A stretch of DNA of 64,000 nucleotides from Shinisaurus crocodilurus (GCA_021292165.1 CM037876.1:111047379-111111378); one strand, 5' to 3'; counted from the first letter of the stretch, positions 1-11,830 are shown. The notes: a model not told the origin generated them from the letters alone. Made by a program: numbers and translations.

Positions 1-365
1 TTCACAATAAGAGAAATTGTGCAAATTTACCCAATCTGCACATCTCTGTTAAACAGGGGAAAGAAAGCACTTTTTAATTTAAAAAATCCATTATTATAAG
101 GGAAACATAAAATGCTGAACAATCCTGTTAATGTACAAAGAAGGCCCAATTCTCTATTAACCTCCGATTTAATGAGAGTCTTTCTCTGATCCTAATTATA
201 TAAATGGTAATTTTTTGTGATCTCAGCATTTATGTCTTGTTCTTTTTCTGGGTACAGAATTCAGGTTTTTGGTAAAGAATTTGGATTGCCCTAGTGCAGA
301 ATTTTACATTTTTAAGTATGTAATACAAAGAGTCCTCATTACCAATTCCCAGTGAGTGCAGTAAC
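1..365. other. AT-rich sequence, nothing recognised
   Basis: Moderately AT-rich DNA with no open frame of note and no repeat family I can name. It ends at the GC-rich palindromic element. Confidence 0.5.
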
Positions 366-746
366 TAGAGATGTACGTGGCGTTCGAGAGGGGGTGGAAG
401 CGGGGGTGACACCCCCCGAGCCCCACTGACCTTACTTTTCCCCGGCTTGGCAAATCTTACCAGAGAGGACCCGGGGACCCGGAAGTGATGCAACAAGACC
501 CAGGCGCTGCGTTATTTACGTAAATACCAGGGGAAACCAGCTTAAAACAGTTGCGAGTAGCCATTTTAAGCTGGTTTCCCCTGGTACTTACGTAAATAAC
601 ACAGCGTGGGTTCCCGTCGTGTCACTTCCTGCCTGGCAGCTGGAAGTGATGCGATGGGGTCCTCAATGTTGCTGTGAGGAATTGAGCGGTAGGGGGTGCT
701 CGCCGAGAAGAAGGCGAGCACCCCCCAAGGTACGTGTACATCCCTA
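366..746. mobile_element. GC-rich palindromic DNA transposon, non-autonomous
   Basis: The left end reads agagatgtacgtg and the right end is an imperfect inverse, cgtgtacatccct, so the two form terminal inverted repeats. The interior is GC-rich and strongly self-complementary. It contains two CCGGAAGTG/CACTTCC-type motifs and a near-perfect long hairpin (separate entry). There is no coding potential. Both flanks are AT-rich, so the GC jump itself marks the borders. No clean TSD is visible. By its ends it probably belongs with the agggatg-ended hAT-like elements elsewhere in this window. Confidence 0.7.
511..600. repeat. 37-bp-arm inverted repeat (hairpin)
   Basis: Left arm 511-547 and right arm 564-600 are reverse complements at 36 of 37 positions around a 16-base loop. 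A weaker match extends outward to about 481 and 630. Each arm carries the core ttacgtaa (right arm) or ttacgtaa-like ttacgtaaa (left arm), a palindrome resembling PAR-bZIP/C-EBP sites. Any regulatory role is inference. Confidence 0.85.
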
Positions 747-754
747 CGTACAGG

Positions 755-1185
755 CAGTCCCCGAGTTTATTTATTTATTTGTTGTATTTCTGGATCGCCC
801 ATCTGGCCGGCAAACTGGCCACTCTGGGCGATGTACAACATGATAAAATACATTTAAATGATATAAAACATATTTAAAACAATATATAACAGTATAACTT
901 TTAAAATCTTAACCCACCCCATATTCCCGCCTGAATAACCATGTTTTTAGTGAGCGGCGGAAGCTCAACAGAGAGGGGGCATGGCGGATGTCACTAGGGA
1001 GGGAGTTCCACAGTATGGGGGTCGCCACAGAAAAGGCCCTCTTCCTAGTCCCCACCAGTCTAGCTGCTCTGGCTGAAGGGACAAGGAGAAGGCCGTCTGT
1101 GGCAGATCTCGTTGAGCAGCCTACTTGGTGTTGCTGGAGACGTTCCTTGAGATAAAGTGGACCGGAGCCGTATAACCCCTACTTA
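755..1185 (-). mobile_element. LINE 3'-end fragment (L2-like), antisense
   Basis: It starts with a reversed A-rich tail (tttatttatttatttg). Next is the phrase atcgcccatctggccggc, which recurs in the sense direction near 33.1 kb. It then continues into the gagttccacagtatgggg...gaaaaggccctc block that recurs near 10.6 kb and 39.1 kb. Those recurrences show an interspersed LINE-type 3' untranslated region. It has no intact frame. Confidence 0.65.
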
Positions 1186-2344
1186 AGAACAGACTTCTGG
1201 GTTTTCCAGTGCTACGTCGTTTACGCAGAGTACATAGCGTAGTATGCTGCACAATTTGCGTAATTTATGCAATTTGTGTAAATGCCGATTTTAACATATA
1301 GAACGCTATGCTGTTCTGACACATGCAAATTCGACTTAAAGACATTCTTAAGAATGGAACTCGTTCGTAACCTGGGGACTGCCTGTATAGTTATTATATG
1401 CAATTGGATGGGAACAATTGAGAACTGTGATCTAGATATAGAATCAATCATTATTGCATACGCATATGTCTCTGTCAAAAAACCCTGATTAGCCCTGTCA
1501 AAAACCTCATTTTAAAATGAAGCCTGATCCACGCTCCGGTAAATGGGGTGGTTCGCACTTTCCCACTTTCCCGAGCTCCTAGAGTCTCAGGAAAGGGTGG
1601 GAAAGATGCAGGACACTGAGAAGAGTCAGGTCCAGCCCCCAAAAGTAGAGGATCTCACCATCAAGGGGGTGATCTACCAACCACCCCCTTTCATGAGCAA
1701 AGGTGACTCGCGGCTTTGCTTTCCCTTTAAAGCTCGTCTTTTGACAGCTGTCAAGGGAGCACAAAGTCAAAAAATATACCTCTTTGCAGCCTCTGTGAGT
1801 CAATGTCCATGGTGGGTGCCTCCTGCACTTTGATAGCAGACACCTGCCAGGACATTGCCCAGGCGAGGCTGCCCATTTCAGACCCCTGAAAGTGCACAAG
1901 TGTGCACTTACTCAAGTCTGCCTACAATTTTTTGGGGGGGAAAAAATCACAAAAATATTTGCGCATATTTGAGGTGCAAAAAAATAAAAATAAAAATGGT
2001 AGCAAACTAGTAACAGCCCCTCCAGTGTGCCACTTGGGCAGTCTAAAGGGGCTGTCACTGGCTGTCAAATCAGAGATTGCAAAAAGTGATCTCAAAAGAA
2101 AAGGGGGGAAGGGCTCGCGATCGTGGTGGGAGACGCAGAGCCAGTGACAGTCACTCCCCCGTGCTGCTTGGGCATCAGTGGGGTGACTGGGCTGGCACTG
2201 GTGGTGACCAGGCAAGCATGGCAAGAGCAGCAAGTGGTTTTCGCTGCTCTTGAAAAGCGGCTTATTAGCCCCTTTGCCTGGACCCACAATGGGGTCAGTT
2301 GCTCAGGTTCGGTCAACGCTACAACCCATCATTGGTCCAACAAC
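1186..2344. other. Unassigned intergenic sequence
   Basis: No repeat family is recognised with confidence. Open frames here are short, overlap on both strands and lack domain motifs. There is a local A-run/T-run stretch near 1930-2000. Confidence 0.4.
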
Positions 2345-2352
2345 CCCTAGAG

Positions 2353-2496
2353 CAGGAGGACTCTCCAACCTTGGGTCCCCAGATGTTGTGGGACTACAGC
2401 TCCCAGAATCCCTTGCCAGTAGCCATGCTGGATGGGTATGCTGCGAGCTGCAGGCCAGGCCAGCAACATCTGGGGACCCAAGGTTGGAGAGCCCTG
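2353..2496. mobile_element. Palindromic hAT-type MITE
   Basis: The ends read ctctccaaccttgggtcccc and its inverse, with the body ctacagctcccagaatccc and its inverse. The flanks ccctagag (2345-2352) and ccctagaa (2497-2504) match at 7 of 8 bases, as expected for an 8-bp hAT TSD. The 5' end carries a small extra insertion (agga) next to the terminus. Confidence 0.85.
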
Positions 2497-2567
2497 CCCT
2501 AGAACATGCCACTGGTTGTCAGGGTAGCTTATTGCCCATGCACAAGCCACCCTGCAGGAAGAGGTCC

Positions 2568-2635
2568 GGATTCACACAACATGACAACCCACCATGGCTT
2601 GTCACCCACAATGGGTTGTCGTGTTGTGTGAACCC
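2568..2635. mobile_element. Short palindromic TIR element, GGTTCACACAACA type
   Basis: ggattcacacaacatgacaa is inverted at the right end as ttgtcgtgttgtgtgaaccc. The same termini occur in the clusters at 15.1-15.5 kb and 32.1-32.3 kb, so this is an interspersed non-autonomous DNA element. Its superfamily is not determined. Confidence 0.65.
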
Positions 2636-2640
2636 AGTCT

Positions 2641-4060
2641 CCTTCTCCTCACTTCCTGTTCCTCCTTTGAACTCCCATGTCCTTGCTACTGCTGGTTTTA
2701 CTTCTAAACGCCATACATATTTATACCTCTCATGCACTGATTCTCCCCTCCATTTGTGGGTTTTCACGAACTATAATGGGCCAGTAGATCCTAATGAGGC
2801 AAACTTTAGTTAGTGCTAGCTGTTCTTCAAAGCATAGTTTGAAACAAGCTGCAGTGCAAACTATGCATTAATCATAGTTGTCCTAATCAGATTTTGTAGG
2901 ATGTTATGAAACCCACGAATGAAGCAGGGAATTAGAGGGGGGAAGGGGGAGGAGAGAATACACTAAACCATGGTTTGGAAAGTCATCTGAGTCTAGGTGG
3001 GAATCAGATGTGTTTAAATAAATGAATCTAGTAGACAGTACGAACCAGGTGAATGCAGAAATGACTTTAGCAAAGATAGTTCTGGACTCACCTGCTCTGT
3101 ACTATTTACAATACTCATTTACTTAATCACTTTTAGATCACATCTAGGTATCATCAGCTTTTGAGATGATTGAAAAGGGAATTATCACAACTCCTTTGGC
3201 TTCCTTCAAAACTAGTTAGTCGATGAACCTGAGGATGAACCTCCAAGTTCACTTTGAATGTCACTTTTGGCCAAATCAGAGTGGCAACTCAGTAACTCCA
3301 AAATACAGAAGCTTAAAGCTAAGATTTTTTAGATTTGTCAGGCTGGTGCCTTTATTATTCCCAAATTGTGAAAGCATTACAGTCTCCAGCTTGCTGGAAC
3401 AATTCTCTCTAATCTGGGTGTCTTATGAACGGCTGTCATTGCAAATGTATCAAAAACATCTCTTGCCTGAGGCCACTACATGCTGTTGAATTGCTGCCTT
3501 CCTATTATCATTTCAGAGCAATGTGGAAGGGCAGCGTTCCCATTTCTCTCACATGATGCACTCCCTGTATTCAAGAAAGTTTTTTATCAGCAACACAACC
3601 TCTGTGGCTTTGATCTTTATCTACTCTAAATGATCCTTCCTTGCTGAAAGTCATTTATTTTAAAGGGATAATGATTAAACAGGATCTACCTGTATTTAAT
3701 CGCATCCAAAATACAATTTTGGGCACTATTGTCTGATTATGGTCGCTCTTGTTATTATTAACAATACTCTTAGTATTATTCCATGCCACTCATGTATGTC
3801 ATGCTTTATAGCACAAGCAGAAAAAGACAGATCCCTTTCCCAAGAAGCTTACAATCTTAAGTTTGTGTTTTTATTAGGATAATAATTAAACACAAACTAT
3901 TTGTCTCCTGCAAAATCGTTACTTTGGATATTACTATTTATTTTATATTTTATTTTATGGTGGTGTTATTCAGTACCATTCACTGTGCAGGAAAAAACCC
4001 AGGCCCTGCCCCAAAGAGTTTACAATCTAAGGATTGACTTGGGGGGGGAGGGGGGAGAGA
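2641..4060. other. Mostly unassigned; degenerate LINE-like tails near 3.8-4.05 kb
   Basis: No gene is seen. Two stretches read like reversed LINE 3' ends: ccaagaagcttacaatctta near 3840 and ccccaaagagtttacaatct near 4010. This phrase is common at vertebrate LINE/SINE 3' ends. The family is not resolved. Confidence 0.4.
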
Positions 4061-4879
4061 CTAAAGGAATGGGTTTCTAGGAAGCTTAAAATCCAGACTT
4101 CACTTTTTTAAAAAGTAATAATTCTGGGTATTTTCAAACTGGGACTGTGTTGCTGGCTTTGGAGCCAGGCTAAAGCCAGGCATGCTGCCACAGGTCTATG
4201 ATTTTATGGCGATCTGGTGCCCAGGGGCGCCCAACTTGTGCAGATAAGCTGCCACCATCGAGAGCAGACCAGACCCAGTCTCCTCAGTCCCCAAGTACTC
4301 TCGATTCCTCAGGGACGACTGGCCAAAGATCCCAATGAGGACTCTTGTGCTGGGCTTCTTTGCAGCCTGGTTCCATGGAGACATGCGGCCTTCATGGTGC
4401 AGTTTCCTCTGGTGCATGTGTCAAACTCTCCCTGCCTTTTGGGAGACTTACACCCCAGCACCGGTACCAAGAAAAGAGACCCAGAACTCCCGCTCCTGGC
4501 AGAGTATCTTCCTTGGGTCCCTCCCTACTTCCTGGGTGGAGATTCCAAAAAGAATCGTCCATTTGAGTCTAGCTGACTCTCTAGTAATCGCCCATCCCCG
4601 GGCTCCATCCCTGCCGGGAGATGGGTTCTTCAAGGTTCCCCATTGTTTGTGCCCCCGGGTGATTGATAAGTCAATGTGTTTGAGAGCTCTCTCAATGTGT
4701 TTGAGAACTCTCTTATTGTGTGTGTTGTGGAGGTATTTGGCCTTCAGATGTCCCCAGCAAGGGCTACCATCTCTGGAAATGTCATCCAATTCTGTATTTT
4801 AAAAATGTAAAAGTACCTGTAAGTTTAAAATAATGTTTTCCCCCTGTTGAGGATGACAATACTTTCATTTTTATTTTAT
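4061..4879. other. Unassigned intergenic sequence
   Basis: Overlapping frames of 73-155 codons lie on both strands at 4.2-4.8 kb, but none has a domain signature, splice context or partner exon. I treat them as chance frames. Confidence 0.4.
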
Positions 4880-5101
4880 ATCTATTTATTTATTATATTT
4901 ATACCCCACCTTTTTTCCTGCAAGGAACCAAAGGCAGATTACATAATGCTCCTCTTCCTCTCCATTTTATCCTCACAACAACCCTGTGAGAGGCAGTGAC
5001 TGGCCCAAAGTCACCCAGTGAGTTTCATGGCCAAGTGGGGACTAGAACCCGGATCTCCTGAGTCTCAGTCCAGCACTCTCACCACTATGCCACACTAGCT
5101 C
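4880..5101 (-). mobile_element. tRNA-derived SINE (Sauria/Squam type)
   Basis: In the sense direction (minus strand) it starts with a tRNA-like head (agtgtggcatagtggtgag, with B-box-like ggttctagtccc). The body is acctcacagggttgttgtga-like, followed by a ccttttggttccttgcagga-like 3' region and an (AATA)n tail. On the plus strand the tail therefore comes first. The copy is near full length with a small deletion in the middle. Confidence 0.85.
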
Positions 5102-5126
5102 TTACTAGTCCTTTGGCCATAGCCTG

Positions 5127-5255
5127 GGGTAGGTAACCTGGTGCCCGCCAGATGTTTCAGACTGCAACTCCCATAGCCCTGACTATTGGTCATGCTGGCT
5201 GCTGGAGCTTAGGGGAGATGTAGTCCAAAACCTCTGGAAGGCCCTGCGTTGCCTC
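5127..5255. mobile_element. Diverged palindromic hAT-type MITE
   Basis: ggtaggtaacctggtgcccg with gatgtttcagactgcaactc is mirrored by gatgtagtccaaaacctctg and ggccctgcgttgcctctgct. This is the same layout as the other hAT palindromes but more decayed, and no clean TSD is visible. Confidence 0.6.
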
Positions 5256-5350
5256 TGCTCTACCCACCTTTCCAGGCTGGAGTCCCTTCAAAGACCCCAT
5301 TTCCATCACAGAAAACATTCACCCAGCAGCACTGATCCTTTGTGGGGCTG

Positions 5351-5352
<2 letters not shown>

Positions 5353-5430
<78 letters not shown>
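5353..5430. repeat. Compound (TC)n(AC)n microsatellite
   Basis: About 48 bases of TC dinucleotide pass directly into about 30 bases of AC. The Leu-Ser and Thr-His runs in the open frames here come from this array and are not protein. Confidence 0.97.
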
Positions 5431-5432
<2 letters not shown>

Positions 5433-6696
5433 CACTTTCCCAATACTTTGCTGAAAGCAATGGGGGTGGGGAAGCGATCATGGGAGTAAGCATCAAACAC
5501 AGCAGTTGTGCGGTCTGGTTGCATGCCCCACCCCACCCCGAGGAATGGTATTGCACAACCAGGTCTTCACCGTCAGCCCCCCCACGCCCCAAAGAGGGAT
5601 CTGTGGGCTTGTCTGCTGCTGTCAGACGCAGTGGCTCCACTGGGAGCAGAGCCATCACAGACAGACATCACCATGTGATCCAACTGGTGCATCTAAGATC
5701 GTTCCGTTTCATTGAGAGCCAGTGGGTTGTAGCGGCCAAGCACATGCACCCCAAGCTAGGAATTGCCCAGATAAATCTGACACCAGCCCCCCTCCACATC
5801 TGCAGTATGGGCATAAAAAACTGCCCTACCTTACAAGACTGTTGCAAGGTCCAATGAGACCATGTATATGGGCTTCCCACTTTAAAAGTGTCTTGGAAAT
5901 GCAAATCTCATTACAGCAGGTGACTTGATATAGGTCAAAAGGTGGGGTAGAAGTTGGAATTTAAAATAAATATTCCACAAATCCCACTTGTACAAAACCA
6001 GCCCAATCTCTGCTTCCACAGGGAGACAGCCCTTTGCCCACCCTCCCAGCTCACAGACTGGGAGCTTTGGGGTTAGACCCATTGCCAAACTGGCTCAACT
6101 GATTTCATGTTTGGTTTTGGAAACTGCTTCAAGCTTTGCAAGAATGAAGAAATCACAAATTGCTTTCTTTGGTTTGTGTTTCATATGCTGCTGTTCTCCC
6201 CATGAAAGGAGATAAGCAAACAATAATTTGGGGGGTGGATATTGAGGTACCAGAGAGCCCCAGTGCAGTATTTGAAGCCAGCAGCATGAAGGATGATGAC
6301 TAGAAGCCCCCTCTCTTGCTGCCCAACTCCGCAGACCTCCTGGTGTCAGCCACACCCGCACACCCCTCCATGCGTACAAGCCAAGTGGCCATCCTCAGCA
6401 GGAATCCCTCAGATTTAAAAATAGAAGCACCATCCATTTTTGCCTGACTTAGAGATGTCAGATAACTGAATATTTTCATGTAGAATGGTGGAGGGAGAAA
6501 AATCTTTCTAATGAATGAGTTTAAGCACTTGAACTATGGCAGCTGTTTAAAGTTACTCAGAGGTTTGGTATGCTCTAAAATGCCCCAAAGGAGATGAAAT
6601 ACTCAATAGTGGTCTGGTGAGGAGGTGGTCAAAGGTGTAGAATAAATTGTAGAATTATGTGATAAAAAGCAACTATCACAGTAGTGCAGCACAGAT
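5431..6696. other. Unassigned intergenic sequence
   Basis: No repeat family or gene is recognised. The open frames are short and conflicting. Confidence 0.4.
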
Positions 6697-6698
6697 TA

Positions 6699-6949
6699 CA
6701 GTCATGCCTTGGATTGAGAGCATAATTCATTCCAGAAACGTGCTTGTAATCCAAAACACTCTTATATCAAAACGAAATCCCCCCAAAAAAATTTGTACAG
6801 AGATTTTTAATTTAAGCCGTACTACAGTAGTTGTATTGCAAGACGTTGCTTGTATGTCAAGTAAAAAAATAATTAAATAAATATTTAAAAATTTGCTTGT
6901 CTTGCAAAACGCTCTCAAACCAAGTTACTTGCAATCCAAGGTATTACTG
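6699..6949 (-). mobile_element. Tigger-like (Tc1/mariner) MITE
   Basis: The ends cagtcatgccttggattg and caatccaaggtattactg are terminal inverted repeats. The element is flanked by TA on both sides (6697-6698, 6950-6951), the Tc1/mariner target duplication. The second copy at 47601-47835 has the opposite orientation. There is no transposase frame. Confidence 0.88.
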
Positions 6950-7174
6950 TATTATGAAAGTATCAGAAACAAGCTTTTCCTAGTTCCTGAAAAAATGGTT
7001 CACGAGATTTCCCACAGGGGTAGTGCCAACAATGATATTAACAGAACTGTAGATGGCAAAACCATCTTTTTATTCCCTCTGCTTTTAAAGATTTTCAGTT
7101 TGGTACCAGACAAGACATTTTTGTCAGTGGGATTGTTTGAGGATAAAAGATTTGAGAATTACTGAACTAATATT

Positions 7175-7965
7175 ACTGCAGGCACTCTTGGAGGATACTG
7201 ATTATCTAGACTCATTCCAATCTGTGTTTTGACCTAGTTACAGGACCGAATCAGCCTTGGTCGCCTTGAAGGATGACCTTTATTGAGAGAGGGATAGATG
7301 GAGTGTGACCCTGTTAAATCTGCTTGATCTCTCATTGGCTTTTGATACCATCAACCATGGTATTTTCCTGGATCGACTCCACGGGCTGGGCATTGGAGGC
7401 ACTGTGTTATAGTGGTTCCAGTCTCCCCCGTGGAGTCGATTTCAGAGAGTAACATTGGGTGACTATTTCTTGGACCCTTGGCAATTGAGCTATGGGGTTC
7501 CACAGGGTACCATCTTGCCCCCACTGTTGTTTAACATCTATATAAAGCCACTGGGAGTGGCCATTAGGGTATTTGGAGCCAAGTGCCATCAGTATGCTGA
7601 TGACACTCAACCCTATCTCCCTGTGACATCTGAATCATGTCAGACTGTGCAAGTCCTGGATCAGTGCCTAGACTCAGTGATGGGCTGGATGAGGGCCAAT
7701 GAACTGAGGCTGAATCCTGACAAGACAGAAGCCCTGTGGGTGAGTGGTTCCCAGGTCTGGGGATAGGCTCATAAACTATCCTGGATGGGGTTGCAGTCCC
7801 TTTGAAAGATCAGGTTTGTAGTCTGGGGGGTACTCCTAGATCCATCACTGTTTCTGGAAGCCCAAGTGGCCATGGTGGCTCAGAGTGCCTCTTACCAGCT
7901 TTGACTGAACTTAGATGTGGAGCAGTATATAAATGTTGTAAAATAAATAAATAAATAAATAAATA
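7175..7965 (+). mobile_element. L2-type LINE remnant
   Basis: A degenerate plus-strand LINE begins in the reverse transcriptase region (ggaccgaatcagccttggtc, tctcattggcttttgatacc). It continues through the catalytic block and ends in a (AAATA)n tail near 7940-7965. Much of the C-terminal part is missing: after about 7860 it jumps to a gagcagtatataaatgttgt-like tail, so it carries an internal deletion. Confidence 0.85.
7455..7766 (+). pseudogene. L2 reverse transcriptase fragment
   Basis: This 103-codon frame keeps two reverse transcriptase blocks. GVPQGTILPPLLFNIY is followed by the catalytic YADDT at about 7593-7607 and then LRLNPDKTE. The YADD box and the NPDKTE segment are typical of L2/CR1-clade LINE polymerases. 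The full polymerase needs several hundred more residues on both sides. Upstream the frame is broken by shifts and downstream it ends at a stop, so it cannot make a working enzyme. The start codon is incidental, because the family frame continues upstream in another phase. Confidence 0.88.
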
Positions 7966-8279
7966 ATAGATAAATATCTCACAGATTGATCCCAGACAAC
8001 AGCCTTCAATGTAGATCTCCTTCATCTGGGTGGGAGGGTAATTTTCATCTTGAAAATGGAACATAATGGTCCCAGTCAGAATCCTCTCCCTTTCCACAGC
8101 TTCTGTTTGCCAAGTTTTAAAGATATAATAGGAGATTTTATCGAAGCTCTTCTTCATCTTTCCTAGTCTGGCCCTTAGAATCCTGCCAAGGAGAGATCTA
8201 TAACCCCATCATTAAGAAACTTCATATGTTACCAGCTCCTATATGGACCAGTATCAGTAGTCAAGGTTCAACAAACTAG
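7966..8279. other. Unassigned intergenic sequence
   Basis: Nothing recognised after the L2 tail. Confidence 0.4.
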
Positions 8280-8600
8280 AGATGTGCACACAAACAAAAC
8301 TTGAGCTTGTCAAAGTTCTCCAAATCCCACCATGAAGCTCATTCTGTGTTGTGTCCATATCAGATTGTAATCTTTGTTTTTTTTCCCTTTTCACATGAAC
8401 ATTTGTGCGTATTTTTCCAAATGGACGCAACAATCGTCCACATCTTTGAAATGTGCACATTCCGCTCTCATCGCTTAAAACATTTTTGTGTGCATTTTTC
8501 AAAGGTACACATGCTGTCGAACACATATTTGTTTTTGCTGTCCAGTGAATCACATTGCAAGCTTAGAAATGTATAGACTTTGTCCATGGTTGCGTTTGAG
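8280..8600. mobile_element. Diverged agagatgtgcac-type element
   Basis: It starts tagagatgtgcacacaaaca and has a body of T-rich phrases with cacattttt/gtgcatttttc motifs. Similar phrases recur in the stretches near 22.5, 38.6, 52.5, 56.5, 58.2 and 62.4 kb. I infer a non-autonomous hAT-like family. The right border is uncertain. Confidence 0.45.
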
Positions 8601-9358
8601 TCTGTGTTTGGTCCATGAGGAGATGCAAACAGAGTAAATTCTGATAAAAATTGAATGAAACAAATCTCTCATACATCCCAACTGCTGGCCCTTCAGCTAT
8701 TTCTCAACTAAGAATATGGCTGCTGTTAACAACAACCAAAGATGGTGGCTAGGGGGCTGGATTAAGCTATAAAAATTCCATGATTCTCCTTTTCAGAAAG
8801 AGGACAAGTAGGTAATTGATTGGCTTTCTCCAGCCAAAAGGTGAAATGGGAATAATTAATGGCCCCCACATGTAGCTAAGGAGGTCTATTGTTACAGCTC
8901 AAGGTATTGTGAAAACTCATTCATTTGTGTAGAGGAAAGTTAACCCAGCTTTTAAAAGGTGATAAGTAGAAAAGCCAGACATTATCCATATCAGGAAATG
9001 GGTTGATGGTTATCAGGGTAATAAAATTCACTTGCTGTACAGCTGCAGCTAAATAAAACACACACACCCCCAAGTGAGGTCTGGTCTACGATAGCATTGG
9101 CAAGGGAATGAAACACTGAACAGCAGGGTTAACTATTGTTGCATCCTTGAGGCAGCACAGCAAGGATATAGTGTTCAGAGCCTGTCCCCCTCTCAGAGGG
9201 CAACGATCACTACTTGAAGTGGGTGACAATATTTTGCTGTAAAATATCTTTAGTAGAGAACTGCATCTGGAATTGTGTATAACATCCTGGTCAGTGTAAC
9301 ACAAAAAGGGCAGAAACTTTCCTAGGCAGAGCTGGGACTTTTATTCCCTTCCCAGAGC

Positions 9359-9393
<35 letters not shown>

Positions 9394-9426
9394 TACTTCT
9401 GCAGCCAATCAGGGCACAAAGGAAGA
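8601..9426. other. Unassigned; (AC)n at 9361-9390
   Basis: Only a 30-base AC microsatellite stands out. Confidence 0.5.
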
Positions 9427-9434
9427 GGCTAGAA

Positions 9435-10201
9435 CAGTGATGGCGAACCTATGGCACGGGTGCCACAGCTGGCACGCAGGGACCTCTCTGTGGGCACTCG
9501 AGCCATTGGTCACCAGATCGCGAAAAGACTGTCCCCTTCTGCAAAACACTAATGATTTTGTTCTTTCTCACAGTGTGGAACAGAATGATTTTATTCTAGA
9601 ATTCCTGTTACATAATTCTTTTCTACATTGTTATCACATTTAAAAGATTTTGAAGAATGATGCACAGAGCATGGCTTGGATGTAAAGCCCTAACAGTTGA
9701 CCTGAGTGCTGCATGTGTTGCTCTCAAACTAACAGAGTATGAGCCAAGGTTTGACAAATTATCAGCATGCATGCAATAGCAAAAATCACATTAATTGTGC
9801 AAAGCATGCCCAATGCAAACTTTTACCTAATGCAGTGTTTGCAGTCCAAGACAAAGTGTTTAAAATGTGTTAAGCACTTTTAGTTTTCTTGTTTATCTTG
9901 CTCATCCTAGTACAGGTTGACTTTTACTTTTACTAATCCGACACCTGTAGAAGCAGGGAAAGGACCCGGGGTAAAGCTTGCCCCATACAATTTCAGTCTG
10001 GCATATAATCATATTACAAGTTGAGAATCCCTTATCCAAAATTTTAAGACAAAAGATGTTAATTAGTTCGGACAACTGTATGAGTTGTTTTTCTAAAACT
10101 AAAACCTCAGGTTTTAATTGCAGTGTTGGCACTTTGAAATAAATAAGTTGGTTTTGAGTTGCAGTTTGGGCACTCGGGCTCAAAAAGGTTCGCCATCACT
10201 G
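9435..10201. mobile_element. hAT element, CAGTGATGGCGAACCT family, 767 bp
   Basis: The left terminus cagtgatggcgaacct is inverted at the right terminus (aggttcgccatcactg). The 8-bp flanks ggctagaa at 9427-9434 and 10202-10209 are identical, which fixes the borders and the hAT superfamily. The interior keeps pieces such as gagaatcccttatcc and gcccgagtgcccaaactgc-like sequence shared with the 2.1-kb copy at 54250-56391. No transposase frame remains, so it is non-autonomous. Confidence 0.95.
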
Positions 10202-10294
10202 GGCTAGAAGCGAGACAAAAGTGAGGGGAGGAAGGTTTGCAAATGAAGGCCTGCTAGATGCTATCAGGGTAAAGGTCAGGCAAAAAAGTGGCAC

Positions 10295-10790
10295 ACTGTA
10301 TTTATTTATTTAATACATTTTTATACCGCTCAATAGCCGAAGCTCTCTGGGAGGTTTACAACAGTTAAAATCATAAAATACAATACAATGTAAATATAAA
10401 ATTTAAAACCACAGATTAAAAACAAACAGCAAAGCTAGGAGCAGCAGTTACAATAACAGAGTTAAAAACAACAAGATAAAGATGATTAAGATGATTAAAA
10501 TGATTTAAAATGCCTGGGAGAATAGAAACGGTTTCACCTAGTGCCGGAAAGAGTACAATGTGGGCGCCAGGCGAGCCTCTTTGGGGAGCTAATTCCACAA
10601 CCGGGGTGCCACAGCAGAAAAGGCCCTCCTCCTGGTAGCCACTTGCCTCACTTCCTTTGGCAGGGGCTCTCGGAGAAGGACTGCTGACAAAGGTCTTAGT
10701 GTCCGGGCAGGTACATATGGGAGGAGACGATCCTTCAGATACCCTGGCCCCATTCCAAGTGTCCACATCCCGAAACTCCAACATATGCTG
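10295..10790 (-). mobile_element. LINE 3'-end fragment (L2-like), antisense
   Basis: A reversed tail (tttatttatttaatacattt) is followed by ataccgctcaatagccgaag and then ctaattccacaaccggggtg and gaaaaggccctcctcctgg. The layout matches 755-1185 and 38.9-39.4 kb. It is non-coding and 5'-truncated. Confidence 0.65.
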
Positions 10791-11074
10791 TTGAACTAAA
10801 TAAATCTTTTTTTTATACTGCCTCTGCACCTTTAATTAACAGCAGCATATCATGAAGAAAAAAGAAATTAAGCAGGTGAAGCTTTGCCAGGCATGGAGAT
10901 AAAGCCAGCAGGGGAAATCTTTCCCTCCTTAATTTCTGTCTTTCTCTCTGTTGTTACAGACACAGATGGGCCATTCGAAGCATGACAGTTACGGTATCCA
11001 AAGGCTCATTTTTATTAACCCCTGACACAATGTTTTAGTTTCAAGATGTGTGGATTACTCTGCTACCAATGTAA

Positions 11075-11205
11075 GGGCACAATCCTATCATGTTGAGTCA
11101 GAAAAAGTCCTACAACTCCCAGCATTCCTCAGCCAGCCATGCTGGTTGGGGAACGTTGGAAGTTGTAGAACTTTTCTCTGTCTTAACATGCATAGGATTG
11201 CACCC
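11075..11205. mobile_element. PIF/Harbinger-like MITE (TAA flanks)
   Basis: gggcacaatcctatcatg at the left end is inverted at the right end as catgcataggattgcaccc. TAA flanks it on both sides (11072-11074, 11206-11208). A 3-bp TAA duplication with GGG-starting ends is the PIF/Harbinger pattern. The interior is itself palindromic (cctacaactcccagcattcc). A longer relative lies at 37280-37679. Confidence 0.75.
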
Positions 11206-11208
11206 TAA

Positions 11209-11822
11209 ATGTATCTGTAATATTGCTTGAAATATCTGCTTGGAGCCAAGCTTCAAATAATCACGTTTACTGCCTGCTTTCACACAATGTTTGATTATAC
11301 ATGCAATTGGAAGCCCTACAAAAATGTGGAGTCAGTGGATTGATTTAAATTCCAGTCTTAACCTTTCTCCCCAAATTTTTTATCATCTTCACAGCAGCAT
11401 TGGTGCCATCCATTGACGCACTCTGGTGTGAGACAGGACATGGGCAAAATGCTCTTTATAATCTACTCCTTCCTAGTGAAAACACCAGCAGAGGCTTTGA
11501 TGATTGAACCCCTCTATTTATAATGCACTTCAGCTGCTCATTCCGAGTCACAAATGCCTACTTAATGCAGCACAAAGCCAGGACAGAGAGTGGATTGGGT
11601 GGCAGTCTTGCAAAAAGCTTCACTTAATTGAAGGAGATCCCCATTCAGTGATTTTCTGGGGATTGTTGTGAAAGGGCTGAGAAATTGTTTGTTTCTTAAA
11701 GGAAACCTGCTTGGCTAGGTCTAGGACTGCTCATATGTCCAGTCCAGTACAAGGCATTGCCGTCCCTCTAATGGGCTTCATTTGCCCTTAGTGATTTAAT
11801 ATATAGCTGATTGGCTACATGT
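11209..11822. other. Unassigned intergenic sequence
   Basis: Nothing recognised. Confidence 0.4.
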
Positions 11823-11830
11823 GTAGTGAC

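Noticed and set aside
2250..2813. 187-codon open frame
   Set aside because: Crosses a hAT MITE and a second palindromic element; no domain and no conservation evidence.
5342..5857. 171-codon frame with Leu-Ser and Thr-His runs
   Set aside because: Generated by the (TC)n(AC)n microsatellite.
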